Shown piece after piece: positions 1-11,413 of a DNA stretch of 64,000 nucleotides (positions within the stretch are counted from its first letter, which is position 1; the number at the start of each line of letters is the position of its first letter). This stretch comes from Liolophura sinensis (lineage: Eukaryota; Mollusca; Polyplacophora; Chitonida; Chitonidae): NCBI RefSeq assembly GCF_032854445.1, contig NC_088307.1, positions 20,534,017 through 20,598,016 of the forward strand, written 5' to 3'. The notes beneath the pieces were generated by a model, which saw only the letters and a list, made by a program, of their open reading frames with translations, searched no databases and was not told the origin of the DNA. The position numbers and the translations under genes were made by a program.

Positions 1-19
1 CGACGGCGGGATTTGGCAG
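1..19 (+). CDS. Copy A exon 1, last 19 bases
   Basis: Encodes DGGIWQ and ends in CAG|GTAAAC, phase 0. It matches the end of exon 1 in copies B (16955) and C (34109). Confidence 0.85.
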
Positions 20-3000
20 GTAAACATATCCTAACCTCCATTGCACTAAAAAATAATATGTTACTTTTACAGAAAGCCTGTTTGAATAATGCTAGAATCT
101 GGTTCTGTTATTGTTAATAACAAAACACTGTGTCATATCCAACATAATGTCCTGTTAGTCAAATATAATCTTACGTTAGGTTGATAGAATATGTGTGCTA
201 TAATCAATGGGGGGGGGGGGGAGAAGATGGTGGCTCCTTGGCTCAGTTGGTAGCGCGCTAGCGCAGCGCAATGACCCAGGAGCCTCTAACCAATGCGGTC
301 ACTGTGAGTTCAAGTCCTCTCCGGCTGTAAGTGGTAAAGTCTGCCATCAGCCTGCGGATGGTCATGGCTTTCCCCCGGGCTGTGCCCGGTTCCCACACAA
401 CATAATGCTGGCCGCCGTCGTATAAGTGAAATATTCTTGTGTACGGCGTAAAGCACCAATCAAATAAATAAATAAACATATTTAATAGAAGAATCATGTT
501 GTAACAATAGAACACATTTTATCATCATTCGAACAACAGATTTTCTTTGATGCTATTTGTGGGCCGGGCGTGGCAGAGTGAGTAACTTGCGGGACTAAAA
601 ACAAAAAGCTTAAGACAAGTGTCTCGTAGATTTGCGAGTACCAGAACGTCATTAAAAATCATTCGACACTTCTGCATGGGGGGGGGGAGATTACTGAGCC
701 GCAAAATGGGCATTTAGGCATTGGAAATTATTATGGTTCGAAATAATTATCGAGGGCTTTTTGTATTATTATTTTTTGAAATAAGGACCATAGTTCAGAC
801 ATTTTTATACAATGTTAATCATTAAAATCCTGATTTCTTTCAACACAATTTACTTCAACTCGGGTTTTCCGGACACGAAGCAATGCATTTATCAATGCTT
901 AATATGTACAATATGTACTTAGCCATCCAGTTAATTGGCTACAACCCTCTTTCTTCTTCCAATCACATATTCATCACAGCCCAGGCACAGTTTTCCATGC
1001 CCAAAGCCAAATTTGCTATGTGTAATCTGAGGCGCACGGGACCGCTTAAGTTCTGGCAGTGAATTTGACCAGCAGTCGATAAGGTAGCGAGTTAATTAAA
1101 TTCGTCCTTATGATGGACTAAGGTTGGAAACGCTGGTCGGCCTAAAACCCACCACAACTACGCTGAATGGACTCAAAAATAAATTTTCCCACCAACGTCG
1201 ACACACCACATATCTTTACTGTAGCCCCTAAAGACTCCAACTCATTTTTCCTGTACTGGCCTAGCATCCTTTGAGCCTCGACGCTTTCAGTGTTAATTTC
1301 ATACTCAACGAAGGTCCAGGTCGATTGTCTTTGTTATTAAACAGGTCTGGCGCAAGTTAAAGACTCCAACCTAAAGACCTGCTTCCCTCACCCACCGCAC
1401 CACCACAATATGTCCCTAATCGATTTAGAATAGATTTATTATAGCCATGAAGGTTTCCACGGTACATGCTCCTCGGCGAATGCCGCCATCTTCCTACTAC
1501 TCCACTATGAAGCAAGACATGCGCGTAGCTGCTCAGCATGGTGGCAGTCGCCAAGGAGCGTATATTGTGAAAGCCTTCAATGGCTATAATAAATCTATTC
1601 TAAATCAAGTATGGAGGCGACACTTGTTCGATAACGAAGACAGTCGGCCTGGACCTTCGTCGAGTACGGAAATTAACACTGTTGTTATTAGCGTTGAGAC
1701 TCCAATGACGCTAGGCCAGTTTATTTAATTATTTATTTGACTGATGTTTTACGCCGTACTCAAGAATATTTCACTTATACGACTGCGGCCGGCATTATGG
1801 TGGGAGGAAACCCACGACCATCCGCAAGTTGTTAGGCCAGTTTAAGATAGTATAAAGGCGATTTACTCACTTGACCCAGTGACTTGTGGTATAGGACTAC
1901 AAGGTACTGAAAGCCACTGTTCCTTGCTTGCTCTGAACAGGTGGACAACGACAAGTTTCAACTGACGAAGAATTCGTCTTACGCTAGGAAATATTATTCC
2001 CACATACGAGTAAGTAACCTGCATATTGATTGGTCCAGAGTAACCTGGGCTGAACTCCGGAAACCTTTGTACTCTGGCCTTGCTGCTCGTCTCTACATAG
2101 AGGTCATGAATCATGGACGAGATATTCCAAGGGAGATAAGTATGCAGGCCCAAGTTTGGCATCGGGATTATCACAACTCTAATCCAGCTCCGACCTCCAA
2201 CTTCACTGCCACTGCGGAGCTTCTCACACAGAGTAAGTGTGACAGTTATCTCAGGAAATAAATAATGCCCGGGTGATATGTGCAAACAACCTTATTGCCA
2301 CCTGTGTATTTTTTACTTACTGAATCAACTACATGTAACTTAATACCCCAAAGACTAAGTAGCCTGGACGCACAAGTACGTTATGTGGGTTGGTAGTGGC
2401 AAAAATACATGATGTGGGTTGGAGGTATAAATATGTCATGTTGGATGGGAGTGAAATAAATACGTCAGGTAGTCTGGGAGTGGCATAAATACGCCAGGTA
2501 GTTTGGGGGTGGCGAAATTACGTCATGTGGGTTGAAGTGCATAAATATGTCATGTAGGTTGCGGGGCATAAATATGTCATGTTTAGTGGGGTGGCATAAA
2601 TACGTCATGTGAGGTGGGGATGGCACAAATACGTCATGTGGGATGGGGTCGCATAAATAAGTCACGTTGGGCAAGCGCATAAATATATCATGTAAGGTGT
2701 GGGAGCATAAATACGACATGTGGAGTGGGTGGCATAAATACGTCATGTTGGATGGGGTATACTTGGGACAGACCTTGTGGTAATAAGCATTCATTTCATT
2801 TAACTGTGATTGTTTACATCAACAAAAGTCCTTTTTTGCGATTACTTCATTAACACAATGAAAACCTGTTATTTTCAGGAAGGTGAAGCGTAAAACTAAA
2901 GCATACTAGTTTCCACGCATGCGCGGCTCTCCACTTTCGCTTTACATCGCTGACGTGATCAGTAAAATTTGTGCAGAAATCTTAAGCAACTCCGGTGTCA

Positions 3001-6000
3001 CTGGGGTCCGGGTGAAAAGGGGGAAGTGATTTCAGAAAACAGAAGAACTCTGTCCCAAAATTTTTTTCTAATAATTTATATTATTATTTATTTATATCTA
3101 TACACAAACATTATTATATCTTAAAATATGCACAAAAACATGATTTTAACCAACACTTGAAACGATTTTATTGCTGAATGCTGATTCATTTTGAATGCTC
3201 ATTCTATTTAATTTGGTGAATGCAGAGATACAAAGCAAGCGCAGAGAGCGGCGCATATGGTGTAAGGAGTATGTGAGACTAAACATGTATACAATGTATG
3301 TAAATGATGTTAACATGTTCTGCTCTCTGTTAACACAGGCTGCAGCGGAGATAAACCACTTGACGCCGTGTTTATTCTGGATTCCTCGGGAAGTGTCGAC
3401 GCCATGGATTTCGAAAAAGCAAAGCAGTTCGTCATCAGGTGGATACAAGCCTTTCACATCGGACCGGCCGCCACACAGTTAGCCGTCCTTTCATACAGTT
3501 CAGGAGTAAAGATCGAGTTCGATTTGAACACATATCATACCAGCTCCGAACTCATCAGTCATGTAAAACACATTAAGTATATGGGAGGAGGAACAGACAC
3601 TGCGCATGCTATCAGAACCGCTGTAGACAGATCCCTTTCGACACAATTTGGCGCGCGTAATAATGTAGCGCGCGCTATCATTCTAGTGACAGACGGCCAG
3701 TCAAATAATCATACGGCTACTGTACGCGAAGCTGCGCGCGCACGCAGTATGCACATTACCATGTTTGCCATTGGCGTGGGAAGTGGTATTGACGTAAACG
3801 AACTGAGTGATGTCGCCACAGACCCTGACTGCACCCACGTGTTCCTGGTTCAAGATTTCTCCAAGATTGAAGACTTGAAGCAACAAATGCAAGAGGCAAC
3901 GTGTAAAAGTAGGTTTTTGTGTTTATAGATCTGCTAATAATATATCAGGGTATGTAATTTTATTTATTTATTTTTAAGATAATGCCCGACGGTCAGTTGT
4001 GTGCATGGGATTTTACGTAGTACTTAACAATGTTTCAGTCATATGACGACGAGGAGTCATTAGATGTGTAAGCATTACTGTATCTTGTGGAAAGGCGAAT
4101 ATACGAGGCAGTAGCCAGTATCATTTTTGAAGTCTTTGTTATTACCCGACCCGGGCTTTTTCAGTCATATGACGATGAGGAATCATAATATTAGATTAGA
4201 TTTCGAGGCATTAACCATTAGGCTACGGAAGTGGTCTGGGGGTGAAATGAGAATGAAGCAGCGCATGTTTTTTTGCAATTAAAGTGTGTAAGGACGTTTT
4301 AAATTGCCCTTAGAGCATGGGATGTTGCTCATTGTACAGGGTTGACGAGTCCTCTTGTCTGTTTCTTTGAACGTGTAGTCTATATTCAGCAGTCTGTAAA
4401 ATTAGCCGTGTTTAATATCAAAATTGCCTTCCGTTAGTGACACATAACACCATGGCCAAGCTTTTAAATTCTTTATTGTTGTAAGAAAAATGCAATAAGA
4501 GTACTTTCTCTAATCTATAAGCTTTGTTTTTTACTCGAAGAACTCATTGTCTCAGGTGACGTCATAAATGTGAAAAACAATACTGGTACTTGTAGCTGCC
4601 TCACTTGGCGCTCAGGATTAAGATGTTAGAGCAAGGAAACAAGAGCAAAAACATCATGACTGGTGTGTTCGGCATTATTCTTCAGCATAGACACTCGCCC
4701 TTGCACAAAGAAGACACAATATATGTACACACATTTAATGAGTCCCCCCTCTTCATATGACGGCCCCAACAGGACAGTTGGTAGAGCGTCCGCTTCGGGA
4801 ACGGTAGATCTAGGGTCAATCCTGGGTCGAGTCACACCTAAGACCTTAAAAGTGGAAGTTGCAAGTCCCTCGTTTGGCGTTCAGCAGTCAGGGGATAGTG
4901 CGACGACTGGTTGACCATTATCAGGATAATGGCTCGGGCGGGGCGTCTTACTTGCCTTCGATAAGTCGTCTCATTGAAGACCTGGCTTGTTAGCTCAGTG
5001 GATAGAGCGTTGGACATAAACACTATAAGTCAAGAGTTCGAGTCTCACTCGAACCAATCAGTATTTTACCGGCCTGGATAGCACAGTTGGTAGAGCGTCC
5101 TTTTCGGGACCGATAGATCCAGGATCAATCCTTGATCGAGTCACACCTAAGACTTTAAAAGAGGAAGTTGTAACTTCCTCGCTTGGCGTTCAGCGTGAAG
5201 AGGATAGTGCAACGGCTGGTTGACCCGTATCAGTATAATGGCTCGGGCGGGGCGGCTTACTTGCCTTCGGTAAGTCGTCTCAGTGAAGCAGCACTAAATA
5301 AAAGAGCGGTGGAAATCCGTCCTGCAACAAGGAGGCACATTACACGTACATGCACTCTGATGATTCCTTCGTCGTCATATGACTGAAAAATTGTTAAACC
5401 CCAAGCACTTACTCACTCTTCATATGAAAAATTTTAAAACACAAGCATATGAACTTAACAGAAAGTCTAAATGATGCTAGAAAGTATTCTGTTAATGCAG
5501 CAGATTATTCTGTCATTACAGAAGATTATACTCAAACTGTCAAAAATGGCGCTCACATTCTATTAATTTAATATAAGAGCTGCGTTATAAGCCTACCAAG
5601 AGGATATTATGTTGAATTTGGCACAGAATTATGAAAACATAATACATTCTAGCATTACTCAGGCAACTGCGTTTCTGATAAAACTAACAGGTTCATTTCT
5701 GAGTGATATACACACACACATATATACACGCACACACGCATACACGCATACATATGCAGTTTCATGTGTTTTACTTCTTTTCCTTGCCCAGCCAAAATCC
5801 AGGTCACACCCGGCAAAAACCACACTAAAGTGATATGTCCGCCATCATGTGGTGCGGTGCTCCCCGGGGACTCCGGCAACGGCAGCCAGACAGCATTTGT
5901 GGTGAGTGAATATTAATGTGACAGCTGAAGAATTTTACACCGGTGTCACCGGATACGAGCAAAGCCAGACCTTTAAGTTTTGAGTTTATTATCAATGCTA

Positions 6001-9000
6001 TACAATGCAAGTGCACTTTCATGATGTCAGTTCTTACAAGGTCAGTTATAAATTCCAACGTAAGTATACACTGTCAAGGATTAGGTTGTAAACACCTACT
6101 GCTCTGTATGTGAAGCACCTTGAATACACAACACGGCAAATTATTATCAGTACGAACTGCATTATGAGCAAGTTTTCTGTATAAATTGCAAGTAAACTGC
6201 GTAAAAGTGGGGGGAAATGGAAAAATGTCCACAAGCAGATGAATAAAAGACAGAAAACAAGACCACTGACCAGAGTGTAACACTTGGCAAATGTTGCCAA
6301 GATGGAGTTTTCTTCCAATTGTTCAGGTATATACTAAATATAACATGGGGGCCTCATTAGCCTAACAGACTACGGCTGGAGTGTAATCGCACAGGAGCCT
6401 CTTACCAATGCGATGGGTTTCCCTCCGGCTCTGCACACTTTCTTTCCACCATAATGCTGGCCTCTGTGGCATAAGTAAAATATTCTTGAGTATGCCGTAA
6501 AATATCAATGAAATAAATAAATAAATAAATAATATAAATAAATAAAGTAGCAACTTATACGCCGTTCTGAACAATGGGAAAATTCGGTAAAAACATGTAA
6601 TGATGTGAATTTAAAACACACGACCATCCGCAGGTTGCTGCCAGACCTTCCCACTTACGGCCGGAGAGGAAGTCAGCATGAGCTGGACTTGACCTCAAAG
6701 GGACCGCATTGGGGAGAAGCTCCTGTGTCATTACGCTAACCAACTGAGCCATGGAGGTCCTCGAGTTTGTTCGACGTCACTGGCCTAGAATTACTCAAAA
6801 CACTGTGCTGTCAGTGAACAGTTAACATTTGATAACATGAAAACTGTATTGATAAATTTTCATCATCTGTGACGAAATGGTAGATGAAATGTGAGGTAAA
6901 ACTTCTTGTACTATATAGCATATTTACATAAACATTAGTGCCTCTAAAACAGATATTTTGTCCGCTCTCCTTCTTGTCATCACTCCGTGTTGTAACTGAA
7001 GTGTGTTTTTTACAGTGTAATAGTCATTTTCTGCTTCCATGAAATGTGTGATTTGGTTTTATCTATAAAATCCAATTTCCCCATATCACATTCTCGTTTT
7101 ATGTCCGGATTAATCACATTAAAATTTTTTATAAGCATTGTCTTTGGATTACTCAATTTTAACACCAATTTCAGACAAGGGTCAACTGCAGCTCTGCCAT
7201 CGTGTACGGCGCCTACAATAACCCTAATCCAGGTTTGGCTTACTACGAGATCAAGTCCGTGGCGACCCTCGACAAGCCCTCCGTGATCTACCTTCACAAC
7301 GACGGAAGAACACTGTATATCACTATAGAAGGCCATTCGAACCCCCTTAAAGTTAACAGTTCCAATATCTGCAAATCAATATCGAAAGTTATGCCAATAG
7401 ACGAAATCCATGTTAACAGAAGTAAGTTACATAATTAACACTTTTTTACTCATAAATATAATTATATATTATTTCATTGATCTGGCAGTAGTGCTTAACA
7501 TGGATGTAGAAACCCGAGAATATACGTGAAACCTACCGTCTTGAATTTTGGAACACGACTGACAAACTTGCTTGCTTAAAGACGCATATGATAAGATAAG
7601 ACTGTTCAACTTTATTTTCTAAAACTCGCTTTGAAATCTGAGCTTCCATTGTCACACGACCGTTCAAATCCAGTTTTCCAGTGTCACGCAAATGTTGGAC
7701 TGCAAGCTTAAAGTGTTTCACGACCGTTCAAATACAGTTTTCCAGTCTAACGCAAACGTTGAATCACGGCTTCCAGTTTTAGGCATGGTGATATGCAAGC
7801 TCCAAATGTTACACAAACGTTGAAATATGTGCTTATAGTGTTAAGCACTCGTTGAAATTTGGGTTTCCAGTGATACGTAATCATTGAAAATTCGGGTTTG
7901 CAGTATTACGCATGCGTACACGTTGAATTTAGGGCTCATGAAACGTTAAACGTGAGGAGTTTACTTAGCTTGTTTTAGTGTAGGAGTGACACTAAAGCAA
8001 AAGCCCCAGAATACACAATAAATGTTTCCTGCCTAACTTACGCAACAAACACATTTAAAACAATTAATTTGGAATTAAGAATCTGATGTTCGAATCAAGG
8101 ATAGGTCGGATCGACTGTGGCTGTATATCCGAGAGTAGGCTATGTCAGGTATAAAAAAAATGCCATATTAAAAGTGAAACATTCGCCTTTAAAATGTGCA
8201 AAACGCCATTCAGTCATTGAGAAAATATGTAAGTAATATGACGGGAAGTGCTAAGCTGTACAGTTTTTATGTTTAGTTCCCAAGTGTGACCTTTCCACCG
8301 CAGTGAAAACCTTTCTACTGTTTTTCGAAGTTTATAATTGAATTTATCAAATTTGTGTAAGATGTTTTTGTTTCTGCGTGACTTTATTTTGCTTATGCTT
8401 CAAATTCTGAAGTATATTATAATAAGATTCAAGAGAAAGTCCTCAGAATAATTTTAAATGAGTAGAAAATGTTAAAAATTGCGAATGGTACCACCATAAA
8501 AGAGCAAACCTAGTGCAGCAACGACAGTGTGATATTTCTAACTTGGCAGATTGATAACACGTAAAAATACGCTCTCTTGTCAATTTACCTCAGATAGGGT
8601 TATATTATTATTTCTAACTATTCGTGTAAATTCTTACATAGTACCGCCTCCTTCCTCCATGGTGATCAAATTCTGCTATTTTCAAAAATCCTCTTACTCA
8701 AGCACCTCTCGTTTGTTTTACAGAGCCTGTGGTAGTTTGCAACGACAACGGGGTAGAAAGGGAATGTACTCCTGCTGATCTAATCGATTTCAAGGAAGGA
8801 CTGTGTACAGGTAAGCGCTGTTTTATCACGCCTGGTAATTGTATACCAATCTTATCATTTTCGGTATCAAATCAGAAGTTTTTCATACTGCTCCTTCCAT
8901 CCAGCGTTCATATTCATCTCTCCATAAATCTTTTGGAATTTGGGACACTTATATTCTTCCCCTCATGAATATTTTGTCACATCCAACTTTATTATATCTC

Positions 9001-11376
9001 TCCTCAGCTGCATTCCGTGTCAAATCCGCCAATCATGCAGAGTTCCTAATGTCACATCTTACTGTCAAGTATTGCTGTTCGTCGTTATTGTGTCAAATCC
9101 ATCCATGCACTTCTCTAGAGCAGTATGATATATCTATCCAAAACTTTTAAGCAGTACCATGTGTCAAATCCCTCATTTTAATATCACCCCTCACCAGTAT
9201 CATGTGTCAAATATGTTCATATATCGCTTCTCAAGAGCACCATGTGTCAAATCTCTCACTCATATATCACGTCACACAAATACCATATACCGCATTCTTC
9301 ATTCACATTATCACCTCACACAACTATCATGTGTCGAATTCTTCATTCACATTATCACGTCACACAACTATCATGTGTCGAATTCTTCATTCACATTATC
9401 ACGTCACACAACTATCATGTGTCAAATCTCTTACTCACATATCACGCCAGTACCCTATACCTAATTCTTCATTATTACATCACAAAAGTACTATGTATCG
9501 AATTCTTCATTCACACGTCAAACCATTACCATGTGTCGAATTCTTTATTCACATTATCACGCCACACCACTACCAGGTGCCGAATTCTTCATTCACGTTA
9601 TCGCGTCAGACCAGTACCACATGTCGAGTTCTTTATTCACATTGTCACGTCACACCACTACCACGTGCCGAATTCTTCATTCACATTATAACGTCACATC
9701 ACTATCACATGCCGAATTCTTCATTCACATTATCACGTCACGCCACTACCATGTGTCGAATTCTTCATTCACATTGTTACGTCACACCACTACCATGTGT
9801 CAAATTCTTCATCTATATTATCACTCCATACCATTGCCACGTACCGAATTCTTCACTCACATTATCACGTCACACCACTACCATGTGTCAAATTCTTCAT
9901 CTATATTATCACGTCATACCACTACCATGTGCCGAACTCTTCATTCACATTATCATGTCACATCAGTACTGTATATCGAATTCTTCATTTACATTATCAC
10001 GTCACACCACTACTAAGCGTCGAATTCTTCATTCATATTATCACTCCATACCATTGCCACGTACCGAATTCTTCACTCACATTATCACGTCACACCACTA
10101 CCATGTGTCAAATTCTTCATCTATATTATCACGTCATACCACTACCATGTGCCGAACTCTTCATTCACATTATCATGTCACATCAGTACTGTATATCGAA
10201 TTCTTCATTTACATTATCACGTCAGACCAGTATCATGTGTCGAATTCTTCATCTATATTATCACGTCTCACCACTACCATGTGCCGAACTTTTCATTCAC
10301 ATTATCACGTCACACCACTACCATGCGTCGAATTCTTCATTCACATTGTCACGTCACACCACTACCATGTCCCGAACTTTTCATTTACATTATCACGTCA
10401 CAGCACTACCATGTCCCGAACTTTTCATTTACATTATCACGTCACACCACTACCATGTGTCGAATTCTACATTCACATTATCACGTCACACCTCTACCAT
10501 GTGCCGAACTCTTCATACACATTATCACGTCACATCAGTACTGTATATCGAATTCTTCATTCACATTATCACGTCACATCAGTACCATGAGTCGAATTCT
10601 TCACTCACATTATCACGTCACTTCTTCTTGTTGCAGGATGGATAATTGTTAAGTGCGACGTTAAGTGCGACGTTAAACCCTAAGCACTCACTCACTCACT
10701 CCTACACAGGAAATTAACCTGTTAGATTCATCATGTTCTCTTATTGTTTGTAGTGTCTTGGGAATTCCCAAACCCTTGTACGAGAGAGCACCTTCTTGAC
10801 CGCCAGCTGAAGTTCCCACATCCCCACCATCTCGATAAGTACCTGATGTGTGACTTCGCCGGTAACGTTTACATCGTCCAGTGTCCCAAGGGTCAGGTGT
10901 ACAGCCACGTGACACAGACGTGTGGACTTGGATACGGGACCCCCGGGAGCATCAACGGTACAAGAATCCCCTTGGGATCCGAACTGACCAACCCCTGCAC
11001 AGTGGAAGCCATACTGGCAGGGCACATGCTCTTTGCCGACGTGTACGACAACACAAAGTTCATCATCTGCGACGTCTGGGGAAACGCTTGGCTTAGCGAT
11101 TGCTCGCGCGGCTTCATCTGGGACCCCAGCAACATGAGTTGTGTGGTGGAGAGCTCAATCGAACATGTCCAAGGTCCAGGGCCCCTAGAACCCAACGTGC
11201 CCAACCCTTGTACCAAAGAGCATATCGCTGCCAGATTATTCTTCTTTCATTATCCCTACGCCAAGGACCGGTACATTCAGTGTGACGTTTGGGGCGATGC
11301 GTATGTCATGTTGTGTTTCGCTGGAGGTCACTGGAATGACCTTGCTAATTCTTGCACTGCAGGAAACATGGGATGA
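1..11376 (+). CDS. Copy A: secreted lysozyme-like / VWA / chitin-binding protein gene (5' partial)
   Basis: Exons read 1-19, 1941-2232, 3339-3908, 5792-5901, 7175-7421, 8724-8810 and 10754-11376; every junction is GT..AG and the joined frame is open to TGA at 11374-11376, giving 648 visible residues. The window starts inside exon 1, so signal peptide and catalytic-like Glu are off the edge. Domain order follows copies B and C: end of the lysozyme-like domain, VWA domain, linker, three CBM14-like modules. The VWA metal site is complete (DSSGS, a GGGT threonine, TDG). Exon 4 is nine codons shorter than in B and C. Divergence from B falls from about 23% of residues in exon 2 to about 5% in exon 7. 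No frameshift or stop was seen, so it looks functional. By family knowledge (Pif, BMSP) such proteins act outside the cell on chitin or mineral; the exact role here is not known. Confidence 0.85.
221..478 (+). mobile_element. SINE-A in copy A intron 1
   Basis: tRNA-like head with an A-box-like TGGCTCAGTTGG and a B-box-like GTGAGTTCAAGTCC, then a body ending in the conserved GTACGGCGTAAA.CACC tail and (AAAT)n. It occupies the same place as the elements at 17140 and 34303, so it predates duplication of the gene. Confidence 0.75.
1255..1721. repeat. Long palindrome (foldback element), copy A intron 1
   Basis: Left and right halves are imperfect reverse complements: ACTGGCCTAGC at 1255 pairs with GCTAGGCCAGT ending 1720, and the pairing continues inward through GAAGGTCCAGG, ATTTAGAATAGATTTATTAT and GCTCCT.GGCGA to a loop of about 50 bases. 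Looks like a MITE or foldback element. Its arms recur, rearranged, in copies B and C. Confidence 0.7.
1712..1844 (-). mobile_element. 5'-truncated SINE-A with target-site duplication, copy A intron 1
   Basis: A reverse-strand SINE-A tail (1724-1832) is flanked by the 12-base direct repeat TAGGCCAGTTTA (1712-1723 and 1833-1844). It landed in the right arm of the palindrome. The site is empty in B and C, so this insertion postdates the split of A. Confidence 0.75.
1941..2232 (+). CDS. Copy A exon 2: second half of the lysozyme-like domain
   Basis: The acceptor CTGAACAG precedes VDNDKF; the donor is AGA|GTAAGT, leaving one base of a split Ser codon. 97 codons, 22 residues different from copy B, the most diverged exon. 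Conserved blocks include NLHIDW, LRKPLYS, AARLYIEV and IPREISMQAQ. Confidence 0.85.
2375..2762 (+). repeat. Degenerate ~30-bp minisatellite, copy A intron 2
   Basis: About 13 imperfect units built on GGCATAAATACGTCATGTGG with a G-rich remainder. On the other strand each good unit carries a TGACGT core. Counterparts at 20660 and 36707. Confidence 0.8.
3339..3908 (+). CDS. Copy A exon 3: von Willebrand factor A domain
   Basis: 570 bases after acceptor TAACACAG, ending AAAA|GTAGGT. It reads AVFILDSSGSV, MGGGTDT and ILVTDGQS, which supply the D-x-S-x-S, Thr and Asp ligands of a metal-ion-dependent adhesion site. About 25 of 189 residues differ from copy B. The whole VWA domain lies in one exon. 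Confidence 0.9.
4761..5415 (+). mobile_element. Composite SINE-B / tRNA-like / SINE-B insertion
   Basis: A SINE-B lacking its 3' end (4761 to about 4978), a tRNA-like stretch (about 4981-5057) and a full SINE-B (about 5072-5415) lie between perfect 12-base direct repeats CTCTTCATATGA at 4749-4760 and 5416-5427. The single pair of direct repeats says all three parts inserted together. Both SINE-B heads contain CAGTTGGTAGAGCGTCC, and the last one ends in the GTCATATGACTGAAAAATTG and TTAAACCCCAAGCACTTACT type of tail. Confidence 0.75.
4981..5057 (+). tRNA. tRNA-like sequence inside the composite SINE (probably not a working tRNA)
   Basis: Has a good D-arm (TAGCTCAGTGGATAGAGC), a T-loop (TTCGAGT) and an encoded terminal CCA. 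The acceptor and anticodon stems pair poorly by hand folding and no clear anticodon loop with U33 was found. Best read as a tRNA-derived module of the retroposon. Confidence 0.35.
5792..5901 (+). CDS. Copy A exon 4: short glycosylated linker
   Basis: 110 bases from acceptor CCTTGCCCAG to GTG|GTGAGT. It encodes a CPPSC motif and two N-glycosylation sequons (NHT, NGS). Copies B and C have 137 bases and four sequons here. Confidence 0.8.
6346..6548 (+). mobile_element. SINE-A, internally deleted, copy A intron 4
   Basis: Starts GGGGGCCTCATTAG, keeps the CATAATGCTGGCCTCTG tail block and ends in (AAAT)n. Orthologous elements at 24043 (B) and 40098 (C). Confidence 0.65.
6600..6768 (-). mobile_element. 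SINE-A head, reverse strand, copy A intron 4
   Basis: The reverse complement carries the tRNA-like head (ACCAACTGAGCCATGGAGG on the + strand) and the first half of the body. Orthologous to 24316-24562 and 40372-40628, which keep their tails. Confidence 0.65.
7175..7421 (+). CDS. Copy A exon 5: linker domain of unknown fold
   Basis: 247 bases from acceptor AATTTCAG to AGAA|GTAAGT. It encodes VNCSSAIVYGAYNNPNPG and alternating hydrophobic stretches that suggest a beta-rich fold. 13 of 82 residues differ from copy B. I do not recognise the domain. Confidence 0.85.
7422..8723 (+). other. Copy A intron 5 with a degenerate ~40-bp repeat (about 7640-7930)
   Basis: Variants of CGTTCAAATCCAGTTTTCCAGTGTTACGCAAACGTTG recur about seven times, too diverged for an exact count. 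The rest is AT-rich intron with no gene seen. Equivalent stretches lie at 25445-25720 and 41508-41785. Confidence 0.5.
8724..8810 (+). CDS. Copy A exon 6: small cysteine-bearing exon
   Basis: 87 bases from acceptor TGTTTTACAG to ACAG|GTAAGC. It encodes ERECTPADLIDFKEGLCT with three cysteines in all. Phase 2 in and phase 1 out fit exons 5 and 7. Confidence 0.85.
9175..10620 (+). repeat. 44-bp minisatellite filling copy A intron 6
   Basis: About 33 units of 44 bases containing TTCATTCACATTATCACGTC followed by an ACACCACTACCATGTGTCGAA-like half. There are no stop codons in any + frame of the unit and 44 is not a multiple of 3, so long ORFs of up to 462 codons appear in all three frames. They begin and end with the array and are not genes. 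Confidence 0.9.
10631..10705 (+). mobile_element. SINE-B tail fragment before copy A exon 7
   Basis: GATAATTGTTAAGTGCGACG, with GTTAAGTGCGAC duplicated, then AAACCCTAAGCACTCACTCA. The same fragment sits at 28178-28246 and 44155-44223, so it predates the duplications. Confidence 0.55.
10754..11376 (+). CDS. Copy A exon 7: three CBM14-like chitin-binding modules and stop
   Basis: Follows acceptor TTGTTTGTAG and runs 623 bases to TGA. Three modules each start NPCT and share the spacing C-X23-C-X10-C-X12-C. The aromatic and CP-x-G positions of peritrophin/CBM14 modules are kept in modules 1 and 2, while module 2 reads DCSRG here and module 3 CFAGG. 11 of 206 residues differ from copy B, nearly all in the first 130 residues of the exon. 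Confidence 0.9.
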
Positions 11377-11407
11377 CAATTCCGATGTAACGCGGTTGTT
11401 CACCATT

Positions 11408-11413
11408 AATAAA
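11408..11413 (+). other. Poly(A) signal of copy A
   Basis: AATAAA 32 bases after the stop. The 3' UTR lacks about 69 bases present after the stop codons of B and C. Confidence 0.6.

Larger units (their letters stand above)
3909..5791 (+). other. Copy A intron 3
   Basis: Holds reverse SINE-B tail fragments near 4017-4062 and 4158-4185 (CAGTCATATGACGACGAGGA), the composite SINE at 4761-5415 and an (AC)n-rich stretch at 5708-5756 just before the acceptor. Nothing coding. Confidence 0.6.

Noticed and set aside
2465-2794. - strand ORF of 109 codons in intron 2 and similar ones at 36946-37164
   Set aside because: Made of the ~30-bp tandem repeat read on the other strand.
9202-10590. Long + strand ORFs (462, 282, 310 codons and others) in intron 6 of each copy
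   Set aside because: They lie wholly within the 44-bp minisatellite, are open in all frames and have no start context or domain.
1-11376. Copy A as a pseudogene
   Set aside because: More diverged than B and C, but all visible exons are open, splice sites are intact and key VWA and cysteine positions are kept.
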